DNA of 64,000 bases from Sepioteuthis lessoniana (taxonomy: Eukaryota > Mollusca > Cephalopoda > Myopsida > Loliginidae), in contig OY757939.1 of assembly GCA_963585895.1 (NCBI GenBank), positions 33,736,516-33,800,515 of the forward strand, written 5' to 3'. Below the pieces are notes generated by a model. The model was not told the origin of the DNA. It saw only the letters and a list, made by a program, of their open reading frames with translations, and did not search any database. The first letter of the stretch is position 1. Each line of letters begins with the position of its first letter. Below, piece after piece: positions 21,736 to 32,439 of the stretch. A program made the translations under genes and the position numbers.

Positions 21736-22109
21736 CAAGTGGCCTAGCTCTTCTTAATTGATTACAATTGACTAATTAAGCTTTTTCGTCATTTGAAAAT
21801 CCACCACCAAAATGAATGAGACGTTTTAGTTCGTTTTATCGGACGAATAGAAATGTTAATTATATAAAATCCGGATATTCATCCCGATTCGAGGATTTTT
21901 GGATACTGAAAAAGATTTAATGAAGGGAAATTATTTAGAAAAAAAAGAAAAAGAGGAACAATGGTTGATTAAGAAGGAAGTTTTTAGATAAAGACACCCC
22001 TTGCTTGCATTATAAATGAAGGGGCTATTTTAATGGTTGTTTAATTACATGTGTATTGACTGCAATTTGTTGAGTGTAAGATTGAGTGGGTTAAGAGAAT
22101 TCTGGTTTG

Positions 22110-22210
22110 GAATCTATCTATCTATCTATCTATCTATCTTAGTCTGTTCATTTCTATCCATCTATCTGGGTCGGTTCGTATCTATCTATCTATCTATTTA
22201 TCTATATATC
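22110..22210. repeat. (ATCT)n tract
   Basis: Interrupted ATCT tetranucleotides with the spacer 'gttcgta' / 'gttcatt', a recurring interruption in this window's GATA arrays. Confidence 0.85.
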
Positions 22211-22504
22211 TTATATAAGATGCTTTTAAACGTGAAAATTATTGGTATTAGATAGGAATACTTTACGTCATATAACAGTATGCAAACAAATGTTTCCTGA
22301 CAAATAAAAAAAGCGAAATAAAAAATGAAAGGAAACATTGAAAATAGAGTTATGATTATACCATAAAACATTTTCAAATCAATCACATCTTGGCATAACC
22401 CTCCCCTATAGATAATGTGTAAACGTCTTAATTTAAATTTGAAAATGAATTAAGTTCAAGCTTTAGTCTCGATACTTTTCGCGCACGTGCGTGTGCACGC
22501 GCTA

Positions 22505-22631
<127 letters not shown>

Positions 22632-22659
22632 CATTAAAAAGTATAGAAGTCTTTACTCA

Positions 22660-22836
22660 TAGCGTTGTTAGTAAGTTGGCGACCGAGGTGTAGAGGAAGG
22701 TGCTACTCCTTTCTCTGGATTGCTCCAATTACTCTTGATCTGTACCTAATAATGTTGAGTTCCATTCTTAAGGTCTTTGGTATGACTCGACTTGGGATTG
22801 AATCCCGGTCTCCTGGCGAACACTCTAATCATTATG

Positions 22837-22842
<6 letters not shown>
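22660..22842 (-). mobile_element. SINE-B, tRNA-derived
   Basis: In reverse: 'gttggcgaccgaggtgtaga' (3' part), 'ctctggattgctccaatt', 'ctttggtatgactcgac', then the tRNA head with box B 'ttgggattgaatcccgg' and box A 'actctaatcattatgcc'. The family matches the plus-strand copies at 46858 and 56625. It is 5'-bounded by AT repeats. Confidence 0.8.

Positions 22843-22888
<46 letters not shown>
22843..22888. repeat. (AT)n between two SINE-B copies
   Basis: AT dinucleotides separating tandem minus-strand SINE-B copies. Confidence 0.95.
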
Positions 22889-22892
<4 letters not shown>

Positions 22893-23085
22893 AAGTAAAG
22901 TTTGCGACTGAGGTGTAAGGAAGGGTGCTACTCCTTTCTTTGTATTGCTCCACTTTACCCTTGATCCTTACCTTATAATCCTGAGTGTTAAGCAAGGCAG
23001 TATCAAGTACCATTTTATGAGTTATGAGTATGACTCGACCTAGGATTGAACCTCGGTCTCCCGGACCATTAACGAATCCCACCGA
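22889..23085 (-). mobile_element. SINE-B, tRNA-derived
   Basis: Second SINE-B in the same orientation. It has 'gcgactgaggtgtaaggaag', 'gtattgctccactttaccc', 'gtatgactcgacctaggatt' and 'gaacctcggtctcccggacc'. The tRNA box B is well kept. Confidence 0.8.
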
Positions 23086-23094
23086 AAAAATGGG

Positions 23095-23270
23095 ATGACT
23101 TGACTAAGATACTAAACTGCATCGTATTGTAAAGCTACAGTTCTGGATATTGTCAAGTACCTCTTCATTGTAATTACTCCCACTCTGAACCAGAGTCGTA
23201 GTACCTTTTAGGGTGCAATCTACGGGTGAAATAGATTTGCGTAAAATTATTCGTATTAGATCGGAATACT
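23095..23270 (-). repeat. R1 repeat, decayed terminal domain
   Basis: 'gatactaaactgcatcg', 'ttcattgtaattactcccac' and 'tctgaaccagagtcg' match R1 in reverse orientation. Confidence 0.5.
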
Positions 23271-23611
23271 TGATACCATATGAATTGTACAAAGAATAAT
23301 CATTTGGAACAATAAATTTGTACTAAGGATTATTATTATTAGTCATTTAAAACCATGTAGCTGTTTGAAAATTATTGATGTTTGATTGGAATTCTTGAAA
23401 CCATATAACTGTGTTTGAATTATTCAATTTAAAAATAGTTATTTGAAGCTATAATTATTTACTAAGTAATACAAGGAATTTTGATTTTTTGAAATCATCA
23501 AATTTCTTTTATAAATTTCTTAGCTGTCCGTCTGTCTTTATTAAAATTAAAATTCTATTAAAATTAAACAAATCAAAATGAAAAGCTTTTGTCACGATAC
23601 TTTTTGCAGAC

Positions 23612-23614
<3 letters not shown>
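23271..23614. other. No recognisable gene
   Basis: AT-rich unique sequence with repeated 'ataattatttact'-like words. No coding or RNA signal. Confidence 0.4.
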
Positions 23615-23615
<1 letters not shown>

Positions 23616-23672
<57 letters not shown>

Positions 23673-23722
23673 ATGTGTGTGTGTGTGTGTGAGAAAATAG
23701 ATAGATAGATAGATAGATAGAT
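23616..23722. repeat. (AT)n(GT)n(GATA)n compound microsatellite
   Basis: AT about 60 bp, then GT, then six GATA units. Confidence 0.95.
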
Positions 23723-25000
23723 TCTTATTCTTCTTCTGCTTCTACTTCTTCTCCAGACGTCTGATATTTGAATTGACATCATTAATTTTATCTGTTAAAG
23801 ATGTTCTGTGTAATTTCAATTCTTGTATTTATTTTTCTCTGCAAGTTTTCGCCTTCTTTTTCTTCTTTTCTTCTTTTACTTTTTTTTTTTTTTTAATTCC
23901 AAACGTCTTTTTCACATCGCTCACAGCAAGGTGGGGGGAAAAACAAAAACAACAAAAAATATGCAGAAACCTCGGAATAGAAAAAGAAAAGAAAAAGAAA
24001 AAAATGACAATCGCGTGAATTTAGATTTCTTTCCAATTTGAGCAAACGATTTTTCTGCGATTCTATAGCTTGATATTTTTTTCTTTTTGCCCTTTTATTT
24101 AAAAAAATTTTTTTATTCAAGTGGCAAACTAAAATTAGTTCTTTTAGCCGCATATTCGTCAAAAGAATGTCCAATAACAAGCGGCCAAGTGTTTAAACTA
24201 ACAAAGGCTTCCTTTTTTTAAAAACAACAATAGTGTTTGTATCAAAATTGACGTTCTTCTCTTTAGCAATCGAAAATGAGATTCACCGTCGAAATTGCAA
24301 ATGGCTTCTTCACTGTGGAAATAATTCACAAAAGGTTAGCATTGAAAAATTACTGTTGCTCCTGGGTAAAGAAAGAAGAGAAAAGATAATTGCTATGGCT
24401 TCCTTCATGAAAAAAAGTATTTCTCATTAGAAATCTATTGATAAAGCCATTATACAAAGTAAAATTTAACTTATTACGAAACGAATGTAATGAAAATGTA
24501 GCTAGGTCCGCATTGATTTAGACGTTAAGAAAAATTGGTTGGAGATGGTTTATGATATTTAAAAAGCTCAACTTAAGTTTATCACAAGCCTTAATGCTGT
24601 CGGAAAGATTGTCTTTAGCTAAAAACGCTGAAGGTGTGCTTTCCTTGAAAATCAGGATCCGATACCTTTTTTCTTTTTCTTTTAATGACCGATCACTTTC
24701 GACAGGAAACTAATTCGTCAGGTAGATGTTCAAAAATAACAAAATTGAAATATAGGATGTCTTGGTGGGAAGAAACTATCTAGATTCGAACACCGACTAT
24801 AGAATACAAAACTAGGAACTTGAATGTCCAATTTGTGTTTAGAGCAGAGGGACTCAGCAGTTTTTTGTTAATTCTGTTATTTGTTTTCGAGTTTTGGTCG
24901 AAATTTGTTTAATGTTTATGCAATCATTAACTTAAAAAAATAATTTTTGAACTCAGGAGTTAATTATAGTCCATTCCTTTAAGTTTGAATACGTAAACAG
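23723..25000. other. No recognisable gene
   Basis: AT-rich with T-rich and A-rich runs. The frames at 23773-24430 are compositionally biased and lack domains. Nothing recognised. Confidence 0.4.
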
Positions 25001-25007
25001 TCAGTCC

Positions 25008-25142
25008 CGTGTATAGGTCGACCCTTGATTCAAAAGTTACATCTAATCCTTCTTATTCGCTTTAAATTTCAAATTCATGCATAATTCAGAACTCAGTTGT
25101 TTTTACTAAGAAAATAAACATTGAAAATTCGACCTATACACG
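25008..25142. repeat. Short element with 14-bp inverted ends
   Basis: 'CGTGTATAGGTCGA' at 25008-25021 is inverted exactly at 25129-25142. A related word, 'gtcgacttatacacga', occurs near 36723. It could be a small MITE; no target duplication was confirmed. Confidence 0.4.
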
Positions 25143-25194
25143 AATCGTGAGGTGACAAAATAGATGTTCATTTAAAACGAAGATGCAAGTGAGT

Positions 25195-25395
25195 TAAACA
25201 AAAAGATAAAATGAATAAAGAAAAAAAGAAAGAAATGAAGACAGAAAGAATTTAATAGGAAAAAAAAAAAGAAAAAAATGAAAATAAAGGAAAAAGACGA
25301 AAAAAGTAAAAACAAAGAAAAAAAAGGCTTAGTTGATAGAAAGAATTGAACAAAAAATAATAGAAAGAAAGAAAGAAAGAAAGAAATTATCTAAC

Positions 25396-25430
<35 letters not shown>

Positions 25431-25482
25431 AAAAGAAAGAAAGAAAGAATGAAAGAAAGAAAGAAAAAATTATTTAATAGAA

Positions 25483-25514
<32 letters not shown>

Positions 25515-25800
25515 AATTGTTTAATAGAAAAGGAAGAAAGCAAAAAAGAAAGAGATAGAAAAACGAAAGATTGGCAAAAGAAATTAAAGAAGAAAGAAAA
25601 AAACGAAGTCTAGGTAGATAGAAAGATTTCAGCGAAAACAAGAATAGAAAAAAAGAATGAAAGAAAGGAATAAGAAATGAGAGGGAAATTATTCATTGTA
25701 AAAAATGGAAAGAAAGAAAAGATTGAAAGACAGAAAAAAAAAAAGATAATGTTTTAGCAGAAAGAAAAAGAAAGAAAGAAAGAAAAAAGAGAAAACAAAA
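25195..25800. repeat. (GAAA)n purine tract
   Basis: About 600 bp of GAAA/GAAAA repeats, with the phrase 'ttatctaacagaaag' / 'ttatttaatag' recurring between blocks, so a longer unit (about 70-90 bp) may underlie it. Confidence 0.85.
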
Positions 25801-26460
25801 CTTTATGAAGACGCCCCCATCCACACAAAAAGAAAAAATGGTGAAAGAAAGCAAAACTATTTTTTTTTAAAACACCAGTCGACTATTGCTCATCAATTTG
25901 TTGATTGAACAAAATTGATCTGTCTTTTTCTTTTTTTTTTTTTTTCACCTATTCGATCATTGATCTTAGAACAGCAGTATTCTATAAATTCTCCTTAAAC
26001 TGCACACACAATACAGACCCCCATCCACCTTGCTCAAATTTCTATCGACAAGTCACTAGCCAACATAATTACTTAAGTACATGTTAAACGTTTGGTAAAA
26101 GTTTTTGACTACCTTTATTAAAGAAAAACAAACAAAAAATCCCGAAACAAACAAACAAACAAACAAATAAAAAAGCACTCCTTTTTTGATAATAAAGAAA
26201 TTTGTCCGGTTTGATTTCTCAGATGAGAAAAGTTTATAGCCTAGTCATCCCATATTGGCGGCTTCAGTAATCTGCGGTCCCATATAGAAATAAGCAATTT
26301 TTACTCTACCGAACTGGAAGTCGTGATATTGAATATAAATTAAAAAAAAAAAAAAAAAAAAAGAGAAAGTTTGTCACTTAATAAGGAAAGTAAAAGAAAA
26401 TATCCATCGTTAAGATTACTAAGATCTATAGTAAGAATGAATTCTTTATTTTTTACAAAA
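25801..26460. other. No recognisable gene
   Basis: AT-rich with a (CAAA)n patch near 26145 and poly-A near 26342-26360. No gene signal. Confidence 0.4.
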
Positions 26461-26463
26461 ATA

Positions 26464-26555
26464 TACGCGGTGTGATCAAAAAGTATCCAGACGGAACCTT
26501 TAATTTTTAAAATTTAGATAAAGAAGTATGTAGATCTGAGCAACTTATAGGGGGA
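26464..26555 (+). mobile_element. Mariner-like terminal fragment
   Basis: 'ggtgtgatcaaaaagtatcc' followed by 'agacggaacc' resembles the 5' terminal sequence of mariner-type elements, preceded by TATA. No transposase sequence follows. Confidence 0.45.
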
Positions 26556-26574
26556 AAAAAGAGGAGATGCTAGT

Positions 26575-26850
26575 AGTGTAATGGTTATCTTCGCAGGAAA
26601 TGGACACGGACACCCGAGTTCAAACCCTGGTCGAAGCAGTTTGCATTTCACTTGGCGCTAGTAACCTAAGGAAAGGTATAAATTCAACTATTCTCTCTCC
26701 ATGGGAAAATAGTAGGGTAGACTGGACTCTTTAACCGTGTTATGACAACCAGTCTAGGAGAAGGAAAACACTGTATTCAAACTTCTCAGATGTGGGATTA
26801 AAAAATTGACTTTGTGCCACATCCTGTTCGTGCTGATGGCTTGGCATATA
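26575..26850 (+). mobile_element. SINE-A, near full length
   Basis: Head 'gtagtgtaatggttatcttc' (box A) and 'cccgagttcaaaccctgg' (box B), body 'gcatttcacttggcgctag', 'ggaaaggtataaattc' and 'agtctaggagaaggaaaaca', 3' end 'tgtgccacatcctgttcg'. Followed by an AT/GT run. Confidence 0.8.
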
Positions 26851-27460
26851 TCTATATATGTGTGTGTGATTTGGTGCCTATAAAGGGTCAGTTTTTAAAA
26901 AAATATATTAAAATGAAATAAAAACTGTCTCGATACATTTTGAATGAAATGTCTTTAAAATGAAAATTCATTTCAAAGACAAAAATATGAAGACGTGGAA
27001 GATATTGAAAGAAATTTGACGAAAGAGAAGGTTTAATGGTGCTTCGACCAAAAAAACTCGCCTGAATAAGTGTGTTGAATCTCAAATGGACTTTTTCTGA
27101 GAAAAATTAGCGTTGTTTAATTCTGCTTTGGTAGATAAAACTTTAGTCTCGATATTATTTCAAAACATCTCGTATTTTGAATAAAATATGGAGAAAGGCA
27201 TATCTCATCGAGAGATACTCATTAGCGATTAACATTAAGTAGCTGGAAGCCATGTCTCTGCAAGACGTAACTAATCGTAGACGATTTAAATCTCCAAAAT
27301 ACAAAAGAAAAACTAAGACTTTATTTGGCTTATTAATACAATTATTTTCTTTCAATCAAATGAATGAGCTAAAAACAGAAGTATGGTGCAACAATGGGAT
27401 AAAGGTTTTGCAAACAATGCTCCTCAGGTTTGGAATTCAAAGATTTTTTAATACCAAAAT
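26851..27460. other. No recognisable gene
   Basis: AT-rich, with no repeat family or credible coding frame. Confidence 0.4.
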
Positions 27461-27464
27461 TGTA

Positions 27465-27612
27465 TATAACCAAAGCTAAAGAACTCTGCTTTACTTTTGA
27501 CCAAAACCAAAGAAAAAACGAATCCATGTCTTTCTTAATTGTGTTAGCGCGAAATGAAACGCTAACAACCTCGGCCAGGAGCTGAACTCCGACTCCTAAC
27601 GCGAAGCCTATA
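27465..27612 (-). mobile_element. SINE-A fragment
   Basis: Reverse SINE-A body: 'aaagctaaagaactctgc', 'gaatccatgtctttct', 'gcgcgaaatgaaacgc', then head 'gagctgaactccgactcc'. Confidence 0.55.
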
Positions 27613-27615
27613 TTA

Positions 27616-28092
27616 ATAGACATACAAAGACATTATGGGAACTGAATCTTTTAATTGACGCACGACGAAATTATGAGGACTGAATCTTTTAATTGACGCA
27701 CGACGAAATTATGAGGACTGAATCTTTTAATAGACATACAAAGACATTATTGGGACTGATTCTTTTAATGAACACACGAAGATATTATTGGGACAGGATC
27801 TTTTATAAGATAAACAAAGACATTATGGGGACTGGATCTTTTTATACATATACGAAGACATTATGGAGGCTGATTCTTTTTATAGACAAACAAAGACATT
27901 ATGGGGATTGAATCTTTTAATTGACGAACGAAGACATTATGGGGACCGAATCTTTTTATAGACACAAAAAGACATTTTGAGGACTGAATCTTTTTATAGA
28001 TACACGAAGACATTTTGAGGACTGAATCTTTTTATAGATACACGAAGACATTTTTATAGACAAACGAAGACATTTTAGGGACTGAACCTTAT
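27616..28092. repeat. Minisatellite, about 12 units of 38 bp
   Basis: The unit contains 'gacattatggggactgaatc', then 'tttttatagacaaacgaa'. Two adjacent units (27633-27720) are almost identical and the others differ by a few bases. The unit is not a multiple of three, so the short open frame across it has no meaning. One unit near 28040 is shortened. Confidence 0.9.
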
Positions 28093-28945
28093 AATTTTCA
28101 TAATTGTAAAATTTGAAATGTAAATGAGTAATAGTGAACAACTGAGAAACTTTTATTATTAAGTCATGTTTTGACATCAACACGACTGTCTCGACTCGTC
28201 ATGTTCAATTTCTTTACTTTTTCATCAGCAGCTTTTGATGAAACACGAGATTGTGCTAGTGTAGAACATGCTTTTAAACCGGACAAAATCCTATGTGACT
28301 ATCAGGTCACATGGGGTTATGTCTACCTAAGTAGAAAATTAATCTCAGCGGTGAGATCGAACGACGCGGAGAAAAGGAAATAAATACACACTAAACCAAA
28401 ATAGGAGTTTCAGATTACACATCGTTCTACAAGCTGGACGAGTAAAATGATTACTTAAGATTATTTCTGAGTTAACGCAAAAAATTCGGACAAAAAACAA
28501 ACATGTTTGAATTGATAAATCTTTTAAGTTTCACTGACTTTAATAATATTTTTCCACAAAATTCCATAAAACTATTACGCAGGACAAATTTGACTTCATA
28601 AAATCATATAAAAATCTAATTGGCAAATTTCTTTTCTGTTAAGCTGAATATTTTTTCTTTTTTTTTGTTTTTGTTTGTGAAACTACAGTTTCTTGTTTTA
28701 CGCATTCGATGTAAATTTTTAATCGACGAAAAAGTTAGGGATTTAAACCTTGTTAAGAAAGATGAGAGAGATTTTTGACATTTTTTTGTGAGTCTCCTCC
28801 TTGTGTAATCAAAATCTGAATAACTTTCTTTGCGTAAACAGGTCAAAAACATTCATTAATAGTAAATATGACGTCACCACATGAATATTTCAACCTATGT
28901 ACTCTTCATCTCACCCTTATATATGAATTTATAAATATACCAAAT
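28093..28945. other. No recognisable gene
   Basis: AT-rich. The frame at 28171-28383 ('...FDETRDCASVEHAFKPD...') is the least biased but has no recognised domain. Confidence 0.4.
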
Positions 28946-28949
28946 CCTC

Positions 28950-29138
28950 CGCACAAACAAGATGTGACAAAAACTCAATTTTAAGCAAACTTTAACAGTT
29001 TTGAATTCAGAGCTTTCTTTCCTCTAGACTGTTGGTCATACCATGGTTAAGGACCCCAGTCTACACTAATATTTACCTATTAGCGGAGAATAGATGGATT
29101 CATGCCTTTCCTAAGGGTATTAGGGAAAAGTATATACG
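28950..29138 (-). mobile_element. SINE-A fragment
   Basis: 'acaagatgtgacaaaaactc', 'tttgaattcagagctttc', 'ccagtctacactaat' and 'ggattcatgcctttcctaag'. The tRNA head is lost. Confidence 0.65.
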
Positions 29139-29261
29139 TATATCATCTGACAAAGGCTTTGTTGGCCGGAGATCACTTGTTCTTTTTTTGTTTGTTTTGT
29201 TTTAATAGAAAAAAAAATCTTTCTATGTTCATATAATATTATTTACTATATATTTTCAGGA

Positions 29262-29465
29262 AATTTACGTTGGTTAGTTAGTCGGTTTCTTTGTTTATTG
29301 GCATTTTAACCTTCTTGGATTAAATTAATACGAAAGTCATTTGTTGGGATACAATTTAACAATTAGGAAATGTAAGTTCATGCCTTTCCCAAGGATATTA
29401 GTCAGAAAGTTCGAACTTGTTTACTCTAAAGTCGCAGTCCAGCACATTAGTCACTAAACCACGGT
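29262..29465 (-). mobile_element. SINE-A variant with edge-module 3' end
   Basis: 3' end (left) 'ggttagttagtcgg' and 'attggcattttaacc' (module), then 'ttcatgcctttcccaagg'. The head has box-B-like 'aaagttcgaacttg' and box-A-like 'tcactaaaccacgg'. Same build as 19205-19380 and 60465-60668. Confidence 0.6.
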
Positions 29466-29604
29466 GAATCCACACGGCCCTAATTTCAAAATCTCAAAAA
29501 TATTAACTTTGAAACAGCATTCAAGAATTATATTGTTACAATTGGGGAAAAATCAGCAAATCTTGAACGACTACCTGAAAGTAGCACACACACACACATA
29601 TATA

Positions 29605-29745
29605 TATATTGTCATTCACAGACATACTGTTTCGTTCTATCAGAACTCTTCAGTGTGGCTAGACACGTAGGACGCTCGAAGCCGGGATCGAAACACATCC
29701 AACTTTACGTTAGACTAAGTCTCAGACCACTCGGCCAACAAACGT
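29605..29745 (-). mobile_element. SINE-D: tRNA head plus hammerhead ribozyme
   Basis: Minus strand, 5' to 3': a tRNA-like head with perfect box A 'TGGCCGAGTGG' (29727-29737) and box B 'GTTTCGATCCC' (29684-29694). Then come the linker 'CCTACGTGTCTAGC', the hammerhead (29617-29657) and the tail 'AATGACAATATATATA'. About 140 bp, non-coding. RNA polymerase III boxes imply it is or was transcribed. Related copies lie at 34572, 54330 and 63805. The AT/TG repeats on both sides hide any target duplication. Confidence 0.75.
29617..29657 (-). ncRNA. Minimal type I hammerhead ribozyme in SINE-D
   Basis: The 41-nt sequence divides into CACA (helix I), CUGAAGA (core, N7=A is allowed), GUUC-UGAUA-GAAC (helix II with 5-nt loop) and GAAA (core). 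Then follow CAGUAUG (helix III of two pairs, A-U and C-G, with a 5-nt loop), UC (cleavage after the GUC triplet) and UGUG (helix I). Every conserved core position is present. The tiny helix III resembles the minimal hammerheads described in Penelope-like retroelements, which often act best as dimers. Self-cleavage here is inferred, not shown. Confidence 0.75.
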
Positions 29746-29754
29746 GTGTGTATG

Positions 29755-29788
<34 letters not shown>

Positions 29789-29917
29789 ATGAAGGATAGC
29801 GAACATATAGATTCAACGGTTCTCGGTGAGTGTCAGTTTCTCATTTATGTGACTATCAAATTATCAAACCATTGATATATATGCTCTGTTACTGACCTAG
29901 CAAACAATATTATTGAT

Positions 29918-29941
29918 AATATATATATATATATATATATA

Positions 29942-29978
<37 letters not shown>
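29918..29978. repeat. (AT)n(GT)n microsatellite
   Basis: AT then GT dinucleotides, followed by a further GT patch near 30010-30025. Confidence 0.9.
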
Positions 29979-29980
<2 letters not shown>

Positions 29981-30104
29981 ACGTGGATGTGGTTGGATGT
30001 GTGGACGTATATGTGTGTGTGTGAGAGATTAGCATAGCCGAAAGTTAATGAATTAAGCGAATGGAAAAGTTTCTCTATACCAATACTAAAAGTTACCTAC
30101 TAAC

Positions 30105-30985
30105 AAGAAATACTTCAGAAGTTGAAAGAATATTTTAAGAATCTGCTTGGAAACCCTGCTGAAATCATGGATAAAGCTACAAACGAAATCATTAATAACG
30201 AACGAGATAGCAATCTTGGAGTGTTTACGGAAGAAGAACTTGATGCAGTACTGAAAATAAATAAATGAATAAGCAGAAAAGCTGCAAGTTTACACAAAAT
30301 TCTACCTGGAATATAGAAGACAAGGGAATTTGACAATATACTTCTTCGATTATGCAACATTGTGTATAAGCAAATTACAATAGAGAAACGGACAAAAAGT
30401 TGTATCCTATCCAAGAACAGTGATTTTAGAATCCCTTAGAACTATAGAGGCATAACCCTGACTGGTATTGTTGCTTGGGTTTATTGTGCTCTGCTTCTCA
30501 ATCGTATCTGACCTGAAGTTGAGAAAATTCTAAGGAGAAATCAGAATGTCTTTGGAGAAATCAATACACAATCGCACAGATTCTGACTATCCGTCGAAAT
30601 ATCGATAATTATCGACAATTCTTGAAGTAACCCTGTTGTTCGTAGACATCTCCTGGGCATTTAATTCCATACACAGAGAAAAGATGGAGCAAATACTATT
30701 AGCATATAGTCCCCCAAAGTAACTGTTACCGCTAATGATGCTTTACGAAAATACGAAAGCAATGCTTCAGACATCGACTTCTTTGACATTGTCGCTGGAG
30801 TCTTGCCATATCGGTTAATAAGATACCTAGATTTCCTTCGCACGTCACTAGCTTTGATAAAGGAAAATGGTTACACTTTTAAAAAGCCGAGAAGCTGGCG
30901 ATATTTGCAGAAGCTATGACAACTGTAAACAACCCAGATGATCTAGTACTTATAAAAACACCAGCCGAATCCGAATCACTAATGC
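30105..30985 (+). mobile_element. RTE-clade LINE reverse transcriptase region, decayed
   Basis: Translated pieces line up with the RT of the same family. They include 'EEELDAVLK' (30230), 'LRNYRGITLTGIVA' (RT motif 2 region, near 30440), 'RRNQNVFGE' (near 30535), 'SDIDFFDIVAGVLP' (motif B side, near 30770) and 'SLALIKENGYTF' (near 30850). It is broken by many shifts and stops and interrupted at about 30985 by an edge module, so the C-terminal domain is absent. Confidence 0.75.
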
Positions 30986-31048
30986 ACAGCCTTTGGCATT
31001 AAATAAGCCGTAAAGGATAATATACTATTAAACAAAGAAACCGAAAAA
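30985..31048 (-). repeat. R1/SINE edge module in an RTE copy
   Basis: 'tttggcattaaataagcc', 'ataatatactattaaac' and 'aagaaaccg' form the module in reverse. It interrupts the RTE fragment. Confidence 0.6.
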
Positions 31049-32060
31049 GAAATTAAGAGCCATATTATCATTACCACAAACCAAGAGCAAATCCGCAGTA
31101 TTTAAAAATACCTCCAGATTTTGTTAGTTTTTCTAGCCGAATGGAATAAGAACTGCCTGTGGAGACTTTCTCCTCGATACTGGCCAGGATTTGTTATTCT
31201 GCTAAAGCCATCGAATTGGCTGCATCTTTCTTTTGGCAAAAAGTAAGAACAACAGAATTTACTAATCAGCCGCAATGATCAGATGTGATATGGGGTTACT
31301 CTTAACGTTGGAGCCTACTGTCAAGACAAGGCTGATTACAAAAAATATCCAACTCTTTTTTAAGTGGAAGGGAGTTGGTGCTGCAGCATGGAAGTGGAAA
31401 AGTTGTTTATAAAGTAGAAAGATTGCTTAACAGTTTTGCTCGAAAATCATTTAGTAGCGTCTCGATATCAGTTCATGCTTGCGCGGTAAGGTTCCTTCCG
31501 ATTGTTTTTCTGTTTGTGCTGTAGAATTCGTTAATATTTTTTTTTCAGCATTACACCATGGAATTATTGATGCTACAACCTATTCTTGTCGTAAATGTTA
31601 ATTTCCTAAATAGACAAGCCACTGTTTAAATTTGACTATGAAAAGATTTTCATTGCCATGCATTCTGCTCTGATCAAAAGGTAATTTCATTTGTATACAG
31701 TTCGATTAGAATAATTGTCTCGATCGATAAATCCTGATCAATCAACACCAATATCGACTTTTGAATAACATTCTTAAAAATGTAGGTTATGCTTGTACGT
31801 GTATTTCTCTTTTTAACCCCAGTTTTTTTCTTTTACCTTTTAAAACGATAAATGCTTTTTTTTTAAATTTTTGCTTTGCGAATTCGGCGTCTTTTAGAAT
31901 TTCATTTCAAAGTAAAAACCAACAGAAAGATGAGAGAGGATAATTCAAAAGACATTCTATATATTCTTGAGTGTGATGCATAAAATCAGTAAATTTATTG
32001 GTGTCATTTTATTTATGAGTTATTATCGATGTTTTAGGAGAGAAAAGTGAGATATTTTGA
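31049..32060. other. No recognisable gene
   Basis: Around 31110-31440 the sequence is less AT-rich and could be the decayed end of a LINE, but I could not tie it to a family. The rest is AT-rich. Confidence 0.35.
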
Positions 32061-32061
32061 T

Positions 32062-32416
32062 ATAAATAGATTGAGAAAGAAAGATAGATAGATAGATAGA
32101 TGGGGAGATATGAAAAGCCTTATATAAGAAAAGACTCAGATATATTGATAAATAGATATGTGCAGACTTAGATAGGAACAGACTGAAATAGATTAAGATA
32201 GATAGACAGATAGATGTGAACAGACATTGTATAATCATAACTATATTTTCTATGTTCCTTTTCATTTTTTAAAATTCGCTTTTTTTTTATTTGTCAGGGG
32301 ATATTTGTTAGGTTGATAGTTAATGAACACATAGAAATAGATAGGTAGATAGAAAGATATGAACAAAATGGGATAGATAGATAGATATGAAAAGACTTAG
32401 ATAGATAGATAGATAG
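32062..32416. repeat. Interrupted (GATA)n array
   Basis: GATA tetranucleotides alternate with 'gatatgaacagactgag'-type spacers, the same spacer seen near 190, 22140, 33590 and 35195. Confidence 0.8.
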
Positions 32417-32439
32417 CATATTGATCCCTGACCAAGCCG

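Noticed and set aside
27616-28092. CRISPR-like array
   Set aside because: Repeats are 38-bp tandem units without unique spacers, in an evidently eukaryotic sequence.
28220-28260. Another CTGATGA/GAAAC pair as a hammerhead
   Set aside because: The boxes are on incompatible strands or order and no helix can form.
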